A stretch of 64,000 bases of DNA from the NCBI GenBank assembly GCA_946482075.1, contig CAMLQG010000004.1:6170-70169 (forward strand), read 5' to 3'. The stretch comes from an uncultured Erythrobacteraceae bacterium. Lineage in GTDB: Bacteria; Pseudomonadota; Alphaproteobacteria; Sphingomonadales; Sphingomonadaceae. The notes beneath the pieces were generated by a model, which saw only the letters and a program-made list of their open reading frames with translations, had not been told where the DNA came from and did no database searches. Below, piece after piece: positions 8,899-16,803 of this stretch (its first letter is position 1; each line of letters begins with the position of its first letter). A program made the translations under genes and the position numbers.

Positions 8899-9480
8899 AT
8901 GCGGATCGCCATAGTCGACGAAAGCGCAGTGCGCGCCTCGATCATCGAGGAGGGCCTGTCCGAGATCGAGGGTTGCGAATCCTTCGTGATCACGGACAGG
9001 AACGGCCTGTTGGCCCGCATTCGCCAGATCGATCCGGATGTGGTGCTGATAGATCTCGGCAACCCGTCGCGTGACGTGCTGGAGGAATATTTCGCCGTCA
9101 GCCGCGCGCTTGCCCGGCCGATTGCCATGTTCGTGGACGAATCGGATGACGAGGCGATCGGCCAGTCGATCGATGCCGGCGTATCGTCCTATGTGGTGGA
9201 CGGGCTCGCCGCGCACCGTATCCGCCCCGTGCTCGACACGGCGGTTCGCAGGTTCAACGCCTTCTCGCGGCTCCAGGCCGATCTGGCCGAAGCGAAGGGA
9301 CGGTTGGCGGAACGCGATGCTATCGACAAGGCCAAGCGGATACTCATGAAGAGCCGCGGCGTTACCGAACCTGAAGCCTATGGCGAGATGCGGCGCAAGG
9401 CGATGCAATCCGGCAAGCGGATCGCCGATATCGCGGAAGCGGTAATCACCGCGCATGAATTGATGGGGGATGGGTCTTGA
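8899..9480 (+). CDS. nasT: NasT-type ANTAR response regulator (nitrate antiterminator)
   Basis: NasT is an RNA-binding antiterminator that lets polymerase read through leader terminators in front of nitrate-assimilation genes. The 193-residue protein has an N-terminal receiver-like domain (MRIAIVDES; possible phosphoacceptor Asp52 in VLIDLGNPS). The C-terminal ANTAR helical domain at about 128-190 contains ERDAIDKAKRILMKSRGVTE and IADIAEAVITAH. The ATG is weakly preceded by a ribosome site. Its stop overlaps the TTG start of nasS by 4 nt, consistent with coupled production of the two partners. Its predicted RNA targets are the leaders at 10765-10870 and 16662-16763. In known systems NasS holds NasT inactive until nitrate or nitrite binds NasS. 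Confidence 0.93.
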   Translation: MRIAIVDESAVRASIIEEGLSEIEGCESFVITDRNGLLARIRQIDPDVVLIDLGNPSRDVLEEYFAVSRALARPIAMFVDESDDEAIGQSIDAGVSSYVVDGLAAHRIRPVLDTAVRRFNAFSRLQADLAEAKGRLAERDAIDKAKRILMKSRGVTEPEAYGEMRRKAMQSGKRIADIAEAVITAHELMGDGS

Positions 9481-10685
9481 GCGAAGAACTGACCATCGGC
9501 TTCCTGCCCCTTGTCGATGCCTGTCTGCCGATCCTGGCGCAGGAACACGGCTTCGCCGAGGAAGAGGGGCTTTCTCTGCGCTTCATGCGCGACGTGTCCT
9601 GGGCCACGGTGCTCGACCGGCTGCTCTACGGTCATAGTGATGCAGCCCATATGGTCGCGCCGCTCGCCATCGCGACGACTCTGGGGCGCGGCCGCCCGGC
9701 CCAGCCGCTGCGCGCGCCTTTCGTGCTTGGCCTCAACGGCAATGCGATCACGATCCACCCGGATCTTGCGGCCCGCATCGGACCGGTCGGCACGCTGGGC
9801 GATCCGAAGGAGGTCGGTGCTGCGCTCGTGCGCGAGGCGCAGGCTCGCAAGGCCACCGGTCGTCCGCTGCGCTTCGGCGTGGTCCACCGTTATTCCAGCC
9901 ACAACTATATGCTGCGCTACTGGCTGGCGGCCTGTGGCATCCGGCCGGACCAAGACGTGGAAGTGACGACGATCGCGCCGCCTTTCGTGGCCGATGCGCT
10001 GGCGACGGGCGAGATCGACGGCGCCTGCGTGGGGGAGCCGTGGAACAGCGTGGCGGTGGAGCGCGGCGTAGGCACGATCGTGCTGGTCACCGCGCAGATC
10101 TGGCGACGCGGAGTGGAAAAGGTGCTGGCGCTGAAGGAAGCGGTGCTGGACGGTCGCCGACCGGCGGTGGAAGCGCTGATCCGCGCGATGCGCAAGGCCG
10201 GCAGGCATTTCGTCGATCCGGCGAACTGGGAAGCGAACGCCGCCATCCTGGCCCGTTCCGACTATATCGACGGGGATTCCCGCCTGATCCTGCATGCGAT
10301 CTCCGACCGGCTGGTGCTGTCCAAAGGCGCGGGCCCGCTGCACTATTCGGATTTCATGTTCCAGTATCGCGAGGCTGCGAACTTTCCCTGGGTCAGCCAG
10401 GCGCAATGGCTCTACACCCAGATGGTACGCTGGGAAGGCGTCCCGTTCGACGCCGGCGATGCGGCCGAAGCGGGGCGCGTGTTCCGGCCCGACGTCTATC
10501 GCAGTGCCTTGAAAGGCACCGGAGACCTCCTTCCGGGAGCCAGTTCCAAGGTCGAGGGCAGCCTCAAGCAATTGACCTCCGTGGGCACGCAGCAGGGCGA
10601 TATCGTTCTGGATAACAACAAATTCTTCGATGAGGTGACGTTCGATCCCGATCACATGGATACGTATCTGAGCGATCTGCCCTGA
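9477..10685 (+). CDS. nasS: NasS nitrate/nitrite sensor (NrtA-like, cytoplasmic)
   Basis: The 402-residue protein resembles the periplasmic nitrate-binding protein NrtA but has no signal peptide or lipobox (MSEELTIGFLPLVDACLPIL), the hallmark of NasS. It shares ligand-site blocks with the nrtA product encoded downstream: SSHNYMLRYWLAACGI here and STHNYILRYWLAAGGI there, and GEPWN in both. Start TTG 9477 overlaps the nasT stop (TTGA) and follows the G-rich stretch GGGGGATGGG. Known family role: NasS sequesters NasT and releases it on nitrate or nitrite binding. Its position between nasT and the first target leader fits this role. An alternative reading as a second transporter binding protein is unlikely without an export signal. 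Confidence 0.92.
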   Translation: MSEELTIGFLPLVDACLPILAQEHGFAEEEGLSLRFMRDVSWATVLDRLLYGHSDAAHMVAPLAIATTLGRGRPAQPLRAPFVLGLNGNAITIHPDLAARIGPVGTLGDPKEVGAALVREAQARKATGRPLRFGVVHRYSSHNYMLRYWLAACGIRPDQDVEVTTIAPPFVADALATGEIDGACVGEPWNSVAVERGVGTIVLVTAQIWRRGVEKVLALKEAVLDGRRPAVEALIRAMRKAGRHFVDPANWEANAAILARSDYIDGDSRLILHAISDRLVLSKGAGPLHYSDFMFQYREAANFPWVSQAQWLYTQMVRWEGVPFDAGDAAEAGRVFRPDVYRSALKGTGDLLPGASSKVEGSLKQLTSVGTQQGDIVLDNNKFFDEVTFDPDHMDTYLSDLP

Positions 10686-10703
10686 GGAATTTTATGTTGC
10701 GGC

Positions 10704-10871
10704 GCAAAAATCGCTTTACGAAGGAAGCGCGAATCAGGTAGCTATGCGCTCGCAGGGACGGCGCCATCCAAGGACGGGTGAAGCATCGCCTCCCGGCATT
10801 TTTGAACATTGCGTGGCAACGGTGCCGCCCGATCTGGTTCCCGAAAGGGATCCTGTCGAGGCGGCTTTTTG
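10704..10871 (+). promoter_or_regulatory. NasT-responsive antiterminator leader of nrtABCD
   Basis: The leader has the two-hairpin ANTAR target structure. P1 is CATCC (10765-10769), hexaloop AAGGAC (10770-10775) and GGGTG (10776-10780). P2 is GTGGC (10813-10817), hexaloop AACGGT (10818-10823) and GCCGC (10824-10828). Both loops have A at position 1 and G at position 4, the known recognition rule. The 3' arm of P2 is also the 5' arm of the downstream terminator, so P2 and the terminator exclude each other. Upstream, GCAAAAA (10704-10710), GCTT (10713) and TCAGGTA (10734-10740) are shared in register with the nirB leader. The predicted effect is read-through when NasT is released by nitrate or nitrite. 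Confidence 0.88.
10824..10870 (+). terminator. Leader terminator in front of nrtA
   Basis: GCCGCC (10824-10829) pairs with GGCGGC (10860-10865) around an inner GGTTCCCGAAAGGGATCC hairpin and is followed by TTTTT (10866-10870). It ends 27 nt before the nrtA start. Its 5' arm overlaps antiterminator hairpin P2. Confidence 0.88.
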
Positions 10872-10897
10872 TTGTTCGCGCGGCGAACGGACGGTGC

Positions 10898-12325
10898 ATG
10901 ATGGACGGATTCAAGGGGTTTCGGTTTGATCGCAGAGGTGTGATCGCGGCGGCGCTGGCTGGTCTGCTGGTGGCCGGCTGCGGATCGAGCGGAGACGAGA
11001 AGGCATCGTCCGACGCATCGGCGGCCGCGAAAACCGCCGGCATCGAAAAGCCGAACCTGAAGCTCGGCTTCATCAAGCTGACCGACATGGCGCCTCTCGC
11101 AATTGCGAAAGAGAAGGGCTTCTTCGCGGAAGAGGGACTGAACGTCACGCTCGAACCGCAGGCCAACTGGAAAGTGCTGATCGATGGCGTGGCCGGCGGA
11201 CAGCTCGACGGCGCGCACATGCTGGCGGGGCATCCGCTGGCGTCCGCCGCGGGCATCGGCTCCAAGGTGAAGATCGTGACGCCGATGTCGCTCGACATCA
11301 ACGGCAAGGGCGTCACCATCTCCAATCGCGTCTATGACCTGATCGCGCCGACGCTGCCCAAGGGGCCCGACGGCAAGATTGCCCATCCGGTTTCCGCATC
11401 GGTGCTGAAGCCGGTGATCGCCAAGTGGAAGGGCCAGGGCAAGGCCTTCAAGATGGGCATGGTCTTCCCCGTCTCCACCCATAACTACATCCTGCGCTAC
11501 TGGCTGGCGGCGGGCGGCATCAATCCCGGCTACTACCTGCCGGGCGACACTGCCGGCACCACGGGTGCGGAAGTGCAGCTTTCCGTCACGCCGCCGCCGC
11601 AGATGCCCGCGACGATGGAAGCCGGCACGATCGAAGGCTATTCGGTGGGCGAGCCCTGGAACCAGGCATCGGTCGCCAAGAAGATCGGCGTGCCGATCAT
11701 CGTCGATCCGGACATTGCCGGGCTGACGGGCGACAAGGTCTTCGGCTTCACCGAGGATTTCGCCAAGAAGAACCCGAAGACGGTGAAGGCGCTGCTCCGC
11801 GCACTGATCCGCGCTTCGATGTGGCTCGATGCCGAGGGCGGCAAGAACCGGCCGGAAGCGGTCAAGATCATCGCCAAGCCGCAATATGTCGGCGCGGACG
11901 AGAAGGTCCTGCTGGCCTCCATGACCGGCAAGTTCACGTTCGGCCCCGGCGACACGCGCGCCACGCCGGAATTCAACCTCTTCTTCGACCAGCAGGCGAG
12001 CTATCCGTTCTATTCGGACGGCATCTGGTATCTGACGCAGATGCGCCGCTGGGGCCAGATCCCGCAGTCCAAGCCCGACCAATGGTATCTCGATACGGTG
12101 AAGGCCGCCTACCGGCCCGATCTCTATCTCGCCGCCGCAAAGTCGCTGGTGGATGACGGCAAGGCCGATGCCGCTTCCTTCCCTGAAACGGACGGCTTCC
12201 GCGCCTATTCCAAGAAGGCGATCGATGGGATCGCTTTCGATGCCCACAAGCCCGCCGCCTATGCGGAAGGCTTCTCCATCGGCCTGAAGGCCGGCCAGAC
12301 CGTCACGCCCGCCGGCGTGAAGTAA
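10898..12325 (+). CDS. nrtA: Nitrate ABC transporter substrate-binding protein
   Basis: NrtA binds nitrate in the periplasm and delivers it to the NrtB channel. The 475-residue product carries a Tat-like twin arginine (FRFDRRGVIAA) and a lipobox (LLVAGC), so it is probably a Tat-exported lipoprotein. It shares THNYILRYWLAAGG and VGEPWNQ with NasS. The body contains KLGFIKLTDMAPLAIAKEKGFFAEEGLNV-type segments of the NrtA/SsuA family. ATG 10898 (with ATG 10901 just after) lies past the leader terminator. A longer frame from GTG 10778 would translate the leader RNA and is rejected. nrtB follows after 25 nt. Confidence 0.93.
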   Translation: MMDGFKGFRFDRRGVIAAALAGLLVAGCGSSGDEKASSDASAAAKTAGIEKPNLKLGFIKLTDMAPLAIAKEKGFFAEEGLNVTLEPQANWKVLIDGVAGGQLDGAHMLAGHPLASAAGIGSKVKIVTPMSLDINGKGVTISNRVYDLIAPTLPKGPDGKIAHPVSASVLKPVIAKWKGQGKAFKMGMVFPVSTHNYILRYWLAAGGINPGYYLPGDTAGTTGAEVQLSVTPPPQMPATMEAGTIEGYSVGEPWNQASVAKKIGVPIIVDPDIAGLTGDKVFGFTEDFAKKNPKTVKALLRALIRASMWLDAEGGKNRPEAVKIIAKPQYVGADEKVLLASMTGKFTFGPGDTRATPEFNLFFDQQASYPFYSDGIWYLTQMRRWGQIPQSKPDQWYLDTVKAAYRPDLYLAAAKSLVDDGKADAASFPETDGFRAYSKKAIDGIAFDAHKPAAYAEGFSIGLKAGQTVTPAGVK

Positions 12326-12350
12326 GGCCCGGACCACAAAGGAACGCGAC

Positions 12351-13361
12351 ATGACTGTCACTCCCCTTCGAAAGACCGATTTCGCCACGACCGAGGCTGT
12401 CGAGACGCCTGCCGATGCGGTAGAAGTCGCCGCGGAGATGCCGGAAATCAAAGAAACGCCGCGCCGGAAACTGCTCGCCGGACTCAAGCTGCCGCCGGCC
12501 GGGGTGGCGTTCGAAACGGGATGGCCGCCGGTCGTCGGCGTGCTGTGCTTCGTGGGTCTCTGGGCGTTGCTTGCGCCGATGGTCCACACTTCGCTCGGCG
12601 CGCTGCCGGGGCCGCTGGACGTGTGGCACGCGTTCGGCGGGCTGATGGAAGAATATTCGGCTGCCGGCGAAGCCAAGGCGCAGGCGGCGGCTTCTGGCCT
12701 CGAATATACCGGTCCGCCGACCTTCGTGGACCAGATCTTCACGTCGCTGAAGACGGTCGCGATGGGCTTCGTGCTGGCTTCGCTGGTGGCGGTTCCTCTG
12801 GGGCTCGTGGCCGGCATGTCCAGGCGCTTCAATGCGGCGATCAACCCGCTGGTGCAGATCATGCGCCCGATCAGCCCGCTCGCCTGGCTGCCGATCGTGA
12901 CGATGGTCGTCTCCGCGTCGATCACCAGCGAGGATCCGACGCTGGCCAAGAGCTTCGTGATCTCGGCCATCGTCGTGATGCTCTGTTCGCTCTGGCCGAC
13001 GCTGATCAACACGGCGATTGGTACGGCCTCGATCGACAAGGACCTGATCAATGTCGGCCGCGTGCTGCGGCTGGGCTGGTTCGCGCGGCTGACCCGCCTC
13101 GTGCTGCCTTCCGCGCTGCCTTATATCTTCACCGGCATGCGCCTGTCGCTGGGCGTGGGCTGGATGGTGCTGATCGCGGCGGAAATGCTCGCGCAGAATC
13201 CCGGCCTCGGCAAGTTCGTGTGGGATGAATTCCAGAACGGCAGCGAACAATCGCTCGCCCGGATCATGGTCGCCGTGCTCGCGATCGGCCTGATCGGCTT
13301 CATCCTCGACCGCATCATGATGGGCTTGCAAAGCTTCGTCAGCCGCAACCGGGTGGTGTGA
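12351..13361 (+). CDS. nrtB: Nitrate ABC transporter permease
   Basis: This is the inner-membrane permease of the nitrate importer, 336 residues. An unusually long hydrophilic N-terminus (about 60 residues, Glu- and Ala-rich) precedes the first membrane helix (PPVVGVLCFVGLWALLAPMV). Five to six helices follow, in a BPD_transp_1 fold. The coupling-loop region, VLRLGWFARLTRLVLPSALPYIFTGMRLSLG at about residues 240-270, matches the EAA motif zone of the NrtB/SsuC family. The gene sits 25 nt after nrtA, and its stop overlaps the start of the ATPase gene (GTGA). Confidence 0.94.
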   Translation: MTVTPLRKTDFATTEAVETPADAVEVAAEMPEIKETPRRKLLAGLKLPPAGVAFETGWPPVVGVLCFVGLWALLAPMVHTSLGALPGPLDVWHAFGGLMEEYSAAGEAKAQAAASGLEYTGPPTFVDQIFTSLKTVAMGFVLASLVAVPLGLVAGMSRRFNAAINPLVQIMRPISPLAWLPIVTMVVSASITSEDPTLAKSFVISAIVVMLCSLWPTLINTAIGTASIDKDLINVGRVLRLGWFARLTRLVLPSALPYIFTGMRLSLGVGWMVLIAAEMLAQNPGLGKFVWDEFQNGSEQSLARIMVAVLAIGLIGFILDRIMMGLQSFVSRNRVV

Positions 13362-15046
13362 CCATGGACAGCACGATCCTTTCCCTGAAGGGCATAGCCA
13401 AGAGCTACACAGGCAAGACCGGCGGCCGCACGGACGTCCTGTCCGGCATCGACCTCGATGTCCGCGAAGGGGAGTTCATCGCGATCCTGGGCTTCTCGGG
13501 CGCCGGCAAGACCACGCTGATCTCGGCCATCGCCGGGCTGGTCGAACCCGATGCGGGCGAGATCCTGCTGCGCGGGCAGCCGATCCACGGGCCGGACAAG
13601 GACCGGGGTCTGGTGTTCCAGTCCTACTCGCTCTTCCCCTGGCTGACGGTGGAGCAGAACGTCGCGCTGGCGGTGGATGCGGTCCACAAGGACCGCAGCA
13701 AGGCGGATCGCGCGGCGCTGGTGAAGCAGAAGGTCCAGCTCGTCGGTCTCGGCCATGCGATGGATCGCAAGCCGGCCCAGCTTTCTGGGGGCATGCGCCA
13801 GCGCGTGGCGGTGGCCCGTGCGCTGGCGATGGAGCCGGAGATACTGCTGCTGGACGAGCCGCTCTCCGCGCTGGACGCGCTGACCCGCGCCAAGCTGCAG
13901 GACGAGATCGAGCGTATCCGCAAGGAGGAGCGCCGCACGATCATCCTTGTCACCAACGATGTGGACGAGGCCCTGTTGCTGGCCGATCGGGTGGCGGTGC
14001 TCACGCCTGCGCCCGCGGCGCGGATCGGGCGGTTGTTCGATGTCGAGATCGCCCGCCCGCGCGACCGCGAGGCGCTGAACGAGGATGTCCACTACCAGAC
14101 CCTGCGCAAGGATATCGTGGAATATCTCGGCGGGCTGAACAGCGGCGCGGTGAAAACCAGCGACGGCGCCGTCGCCCTTCCCAACGTCACGCCGCTTGAT
14201 CTGGCGCCACCGCCCAAGGCCTATCGCGATGCGGCGCAGAGCGCGGTGCAGAACCGCTATCTCGAATTCTTCAAGCTGAGGAAGGTCTATCCCACGCCCA
14301 AGGGCGAGCTGACCGTGGTCGAGAATTTCGACCTGCTGATGAACCGGGGCGAGTTCGTCTCGCTGATCGGCCATTCCGGCTGCGGCAAGTCCACCGTCCT
14401 GACGATGGCGGCGGGCCTCAATGCGATCAGCGGCGGCGGCATCATCCTCGACAATCGCGAGATCGACGTTGCCGGGCCGGACAAGGCGGTGGTGTTCCAG
14501 GCGCCCAGCCTGATGCCCTGGCTGACCGCGCGGCAGAATGTCGCGCTGGGGGTGGAGCGGGTCTATCCGCATGCCTCGCGCGCCGAACGCGGTGATATCG
14601 TGGACTATTATCTCGAGCGCGTGGGCCTCGGCGATGCGCGCGACAAGCTGGCGGCGGAAATGTCCAACGGCATGCGCCAGCGGGTGGGCATCGCGCGCGC
14701 CTTCGCTCTCAGTCCCAAGCTGCTGCTGCTCGACGAGCCTTTCGGCATGCTCGACAGCCTGACCCGGTGGGATCTGCAGGACGTGCTGGTGGAAGTGTGG
14801 AACCGCACCAAGGTGACCGCGATCATGGTGACCCATGACGTGGACGAAGCGATCCTGCTGGCCGACCGGGTGGTGATGATGACCAACGGACCGAACGCCA
14901 CAATCGGCAAGATCCTGGAAGTCGACCTGCCGCGCCCGCGCGACCGCAAGGCGCTGCTCGAACATCCGCGCTTCTACGCCTACCGCCAGGAAGTCCTGCA
15001 CTTCCTCGCCGAATATGATCACGGCCCGAACGCGAAGGCTGCGTGA
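13358..15046 (+). CDS. nrtCD: Nitrate ABC transporter ATPase, two fused nucleotide-binding domains
   Basis: One 562-residue polypeptide carries two ABC ATPase domains in tandem, as in NrtC-NrtD fused. Domain 1 (about 1-260): Walker A GFSGAGKTT, signature LSGGMRQRVAVARAL, Walker B ILLLDEPLSALD, but VTNDVDEA where a His-switch THDVDEA is expected. Domain 2 (about 300-555): GHSGCGKST, signature SNGMRQRVGIARAF, LLLLDEPFGMLD and an intact VTHDVDEA. The missing His of domain 1 and the altered signature of domain 2 would fall in the same composite ATP site. Unlike cyanobacterial NrtC there is no C-terminal NrtA-like regulatory domain. Start GTG 13358 overlaps the nrtB stop; ATG 13364 is a plausible alternative. 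Confidence 0.92.
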   Translation: MTMDSTILSLKGIAKSYTGKTGGRTDVLSGIDLDVREGEFIAILGFSGAGKTTLISAIAGLVEPDAGEILLRGQPIHGPDKDRGLVFQSYSLFPWLTVEQNVALAVDAVHKDRSKADRAALVKQKVQLVGLGHAMDRKPAQLSGGMRQRVAVARALAMEPEILLLDEPLSALDALTRAKLQDEIERIRKEERRTIILVTNDVDEALLLADRVAVLTPAPAARIGRLFDVEIARPRDREALNEDVHYQTLRKDIVEYLGGLNSGAVKTSDGAVALPNVTPLDLAPPPKAYRDAAQSAVQNRYLEFFKLRKVYPTPKGELTVVENFDLLMNRGEFVSLIGHSGCGKSTVLTMAAGLNAISGGGIILDNREIDVAGPDKAVVFQAPSLMPWLTARQNVALGVERVYPHASRAERGDIVDYYLERVGLGDARDKLAAEMSNGMRQRVGIARAFALSPKLLLLDEPFGMLDSLTRWDLQDVLVEVWNRTKVTAIMVTHDVDEAILLADRVVMMTNGPNATIGKILEVDLPRPRDRKALLEHPRFYAYRQEVLHFLAEYDHGPNAKAA

Positions 15047-15082
15047 GGGCCTGGCCGATAAGGGAGTATCAGATCGTTTTCT

Positions 15083-15149
15083 CGTCACCCCGGCCTGAAC
15101 CGGGGTCCCCACTGAAAGAGTGGGATGCCGGATCAAGTCCGGCATGACG
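15083..15149. repeat. Intergenic hairpin repeat, CGTCA..CCGGC family
   Basis: CGTCACCCCGGCCTGAACCG at 15083-15102 and GGATCAAGTCCGGCATGACG ending at 15149 form nested inverted repeats of a palindromic family common in alphaproteobacteria. It separates the nrtCD stop from the porin gene. A partial relative (CGTCATCCCGGGTCAGGC) lies at 62001-62030. Confidence 0.8.
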
Positions 15150-15212
15150 AAATGAGATTTCAGAGGTTTTGGAGAGGCCGCCTGGAACGGAGTTTCTAGG
15201 GAGGCTCAAGAA

Positions 15213-16472
15213 ATGAAAACTGCATTGTCGGGCGTCGCCGCCATTTTGATGGCGAGCGCCGCAACCCCTGCGTTCGCCCAGAGCGCGCCCAAGCCCGCGC
15301 CGCAGACCGGCTGGGGAGCGCCGCACGAGATCGGTGACGGCGTCACGCTCGACCCGATCCTGGAAGCGCGGCTGCGCTATGAGCATGTCGACCAGGATCT
15401 GGCGCTCGCCGAAGCCGACGCGATCACGCTGCGCCTGCGCGCCGGTGCGGAACTCAAGGTCAGCAAGTTCTCCCTGCTGGTGGAAGGCGAGGGAACGGTG
15501 GCCATCGGGAATAATTACAATGCCTTCCCCTTCGCGGCGGAAGCGCAGAACCGGCCCTATTCGGTCGTGCCCGATCCGGAGAACATCGAACTCAACCGCG
15601 CGCAGATCGGCTATGCCTCGGGCAAGACCAACGTCACGCTGGGCCGCCAGCGGATCAATCTGGACGATCAGCGCTGGGTCGGCTCGGTCGGCTGGCGCCA
15701 GAACGAGCAGACATTCGACGCGCTGCGGGTGCAGACCAAGCTGGGACCGGTTTCCATCGATGGCACCTACGCCATCGGCCAGCGCACGATCTTCGGCATC
15801 GATGCAGGCCCGCGCCAGAATTACGACGGTGATTTCTACTTCCTGGACGGCGCGGTCAAGGCCGGACCGATCACTTTCAAGGCCTTCACCTATCTGCTCG
15901 ACTATGACGATCCGTTGCAGGCGGCCAATTCGACGCAGACCTACGGCCTGCTGGCGACCGGGGCGATCCCGCTCAACCCCAAGACCAAGCTCAACATCCG
16001 GGCGAGCTATGCCGTCCAGTCCGACTGGAAGAATCCGGTCAAGGACTACAAGGCGGACTATGTAGGCCTGGAAGCGGGCCTCGGCTATGCCGGCTTCACG
16101 GTGACCGGCGGCTACGAATTGCTCGGCAGCGACAACGGCTTCTCGCTCCAGACGCCGCTCGCCACGCTGCACAAGTTCAATGGCTGGGCGGACCTCTTCC
16201 TCACGACCCCGCCCAAGGGCCTGCAGGATATCTATGGCAGCGTCTCCTACAAGTTCACTCAGGTGAAGGCGGTGCAGGGCCTGACCGCCACGGTCGCCTA
16301 TCACCAGTTCGACAGCGACGTGGGTGGCATCGATTACGGCAGCGAATGGGATGCGCAGATCGGCTTCAAGGTGGGTCCGGTCGCTCTTCTCGCCAAATAC
16401 GCCAATTATAACGCCAAGGGCTTCGGCGCGGATACGGAGAAGTTCTGGTTATCGGCGGAGGTGGCCTACTGA
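15213..16472 (+). CDS. Alginate-export-family outer-membrane porin (candidate nitrate channel)
   Basis: The 419-residue protein has a clear signal peptide (MKTALSGVAAILMASAATPAFAQ). The body alternates short hydrophobic and polar stretches, as in a beta-barrel (GVTLDPILEARLRYEHVDQ, TNVTLGRQRINLDDQR), and ends in an aromatic residue (LSAEVAY). The block LGRQRINLDDQRWVG at about residues 143-157 is typical of Alginate_exp-family proteins. AGGGAGG lies about 10 nt before ATG 15213. It is placed between the nitrate importer and nitrite reductase and encoded on the same strand. This suggests a channel for nitrate or nitrite rather than alginate; no alginate genes are present. The role is inferred from context only. 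Confidence 0.82.
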   Translation: MKTALSGVAAILMASAATPAFAQSAPKPAPQTGWGAPHEIGDGVTLDPILEARLRYEHVDQDLALAEADAITLRLRAGAELKVSKFSLLVEGEGTVAIGNNYNAFPFAAEAQNRPYSVVPDPENIELNRAQIGYASGKTNVTLGRQRINLDDQRWVGSVGWRQNEQTFDALRVQTKLGPVSIDGTYAIGQRTIFGIDAGPRQNYDGDFYFLDGAVKAGPITFKAFTYLLDYDDPLQAANSTQTYGLLATGAIPLNPKTKLNIRASYAVQSDWKNPVKDYKADYVGLEAGLGYAGFTVTGGYELLGSDNGFSLQTPLATLHKFNGWADLFLTTPPKGLQDIYGSVSYKFTQVKAVQGLTATVAYHQFDSDVGGIDYGSEWDAQIGFKVGPVALLAKYANYNAKGFGADTEKFWLSAEVAY

Positions 16473-16483
16473 CTCTTCGCTCC

Positions 16484-16557
16484 GTTCGTCCCGAGCCTGT
16501 CGAAGGACCGTTCTTCTTCTGAATTGAAGACTGCCCTTGGACAGGCTCAGGACGAAC
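16484..16557. repeat. Intergenic inverted repeat, GTTCGTCCTGAGCTTGTCG family (copy 2)
   Basis: The left arm GTTCGTCCCGAGCCTGTCGA (16484-16503) faces GGACAGGCTCAGGACGAAC (ending 16557). The central 30 nt are AT-richer. It lies just after the porin stop and may serve as a transcript end. Confidence 0.88.
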
Positions 16558-16599
16558 CGGCTCTGGGTGTGTGTGGCTGCACACAAATCTTGCTGCACT

Positions 16600-16763
16600 G
16601 CAAAAAGATGCTTGCCACGCACCGGCCGAGTCAGGTAATAATCACCTATACGGAATCGCGCCGTCCACTGTCGGGCGATCCAGCGGGTTCCGTCGCTTTT
16701 CAACATAGCGTGGCAATGGCGCCGCCTGGTCTGTCCCTCGTGGCGTGACTTGGCGGCTTTTTT
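16600..16763 (+). promoter_or_regulatory. NasT-responsive antiterminator leader of nirBD-nasA-cobA
   Basis: This is a second ANTAR-type leader. P1 is CGTCC (16662-16666), hexaloop ACTGTC (16667-16672) and GGGCG (16673-16677). P2 is GTGGC (16710-16714), hexaloop AATGGC (16715-16720) and GCCGC (16721-16725). A1 and G4 are present in both loops. The P1-P2 linker is 32 nt, identical to the nrtA leader. The upstream blocks GCAAAAA (16600-16606), GCTT (16610) and TCAGGTA (16631-16637) match the other leader; GCTT, TCAGGTA and P1 keep exactly the same spacing. It fills the last part of the 331-nt gap between the porin and nirB; the first part holds the repeat at 16484-16557. Confidence 0.88.
16721..16763 (+). 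terminator. Leader terminator in front of nirB
   Basis: GCCGCC (16721-16726) pairs with GGCGGC (16752-16757) and is followed by TTTTTT (16758-16763), 40 nt before the nirB start. The 5' arm is shared with antiterminator hairpin P2. Confidence 0.87.
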
Positions 16764-16803
16764 GCGTGCGCTTTTCGGGCCGGGCCCCGGGAGGACTTTG
16801 ACA

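Noticed and set aside
10697..10714. Sigma-54 promoter upstream of nrtA
   Set aside because: GG-N10-GC spacing fits here but not in the matching position before nirB, although the rest of the block is conserved; the class was left open.
10778..10897. GTG start that would add 40 residues to NrtA
   Set aside because: The added codons are the P1/P2 antiterminator and terminator RNA; the Tat/lipoprotein signal begins at 10898.
10742..13051. Long minus-strand frame opposite nrtA-nrtB
   Set aside because: No domain is recognisable and it spans the leader, nrtA and nrtB, which are well supported on the other strand.
16750..16803. TTG start that would add 18 residues to NirB
   Set aside because: It lies inside the leader terminator and has no ribosome site; GTG 16804 follows GGGAGG at good spacing.
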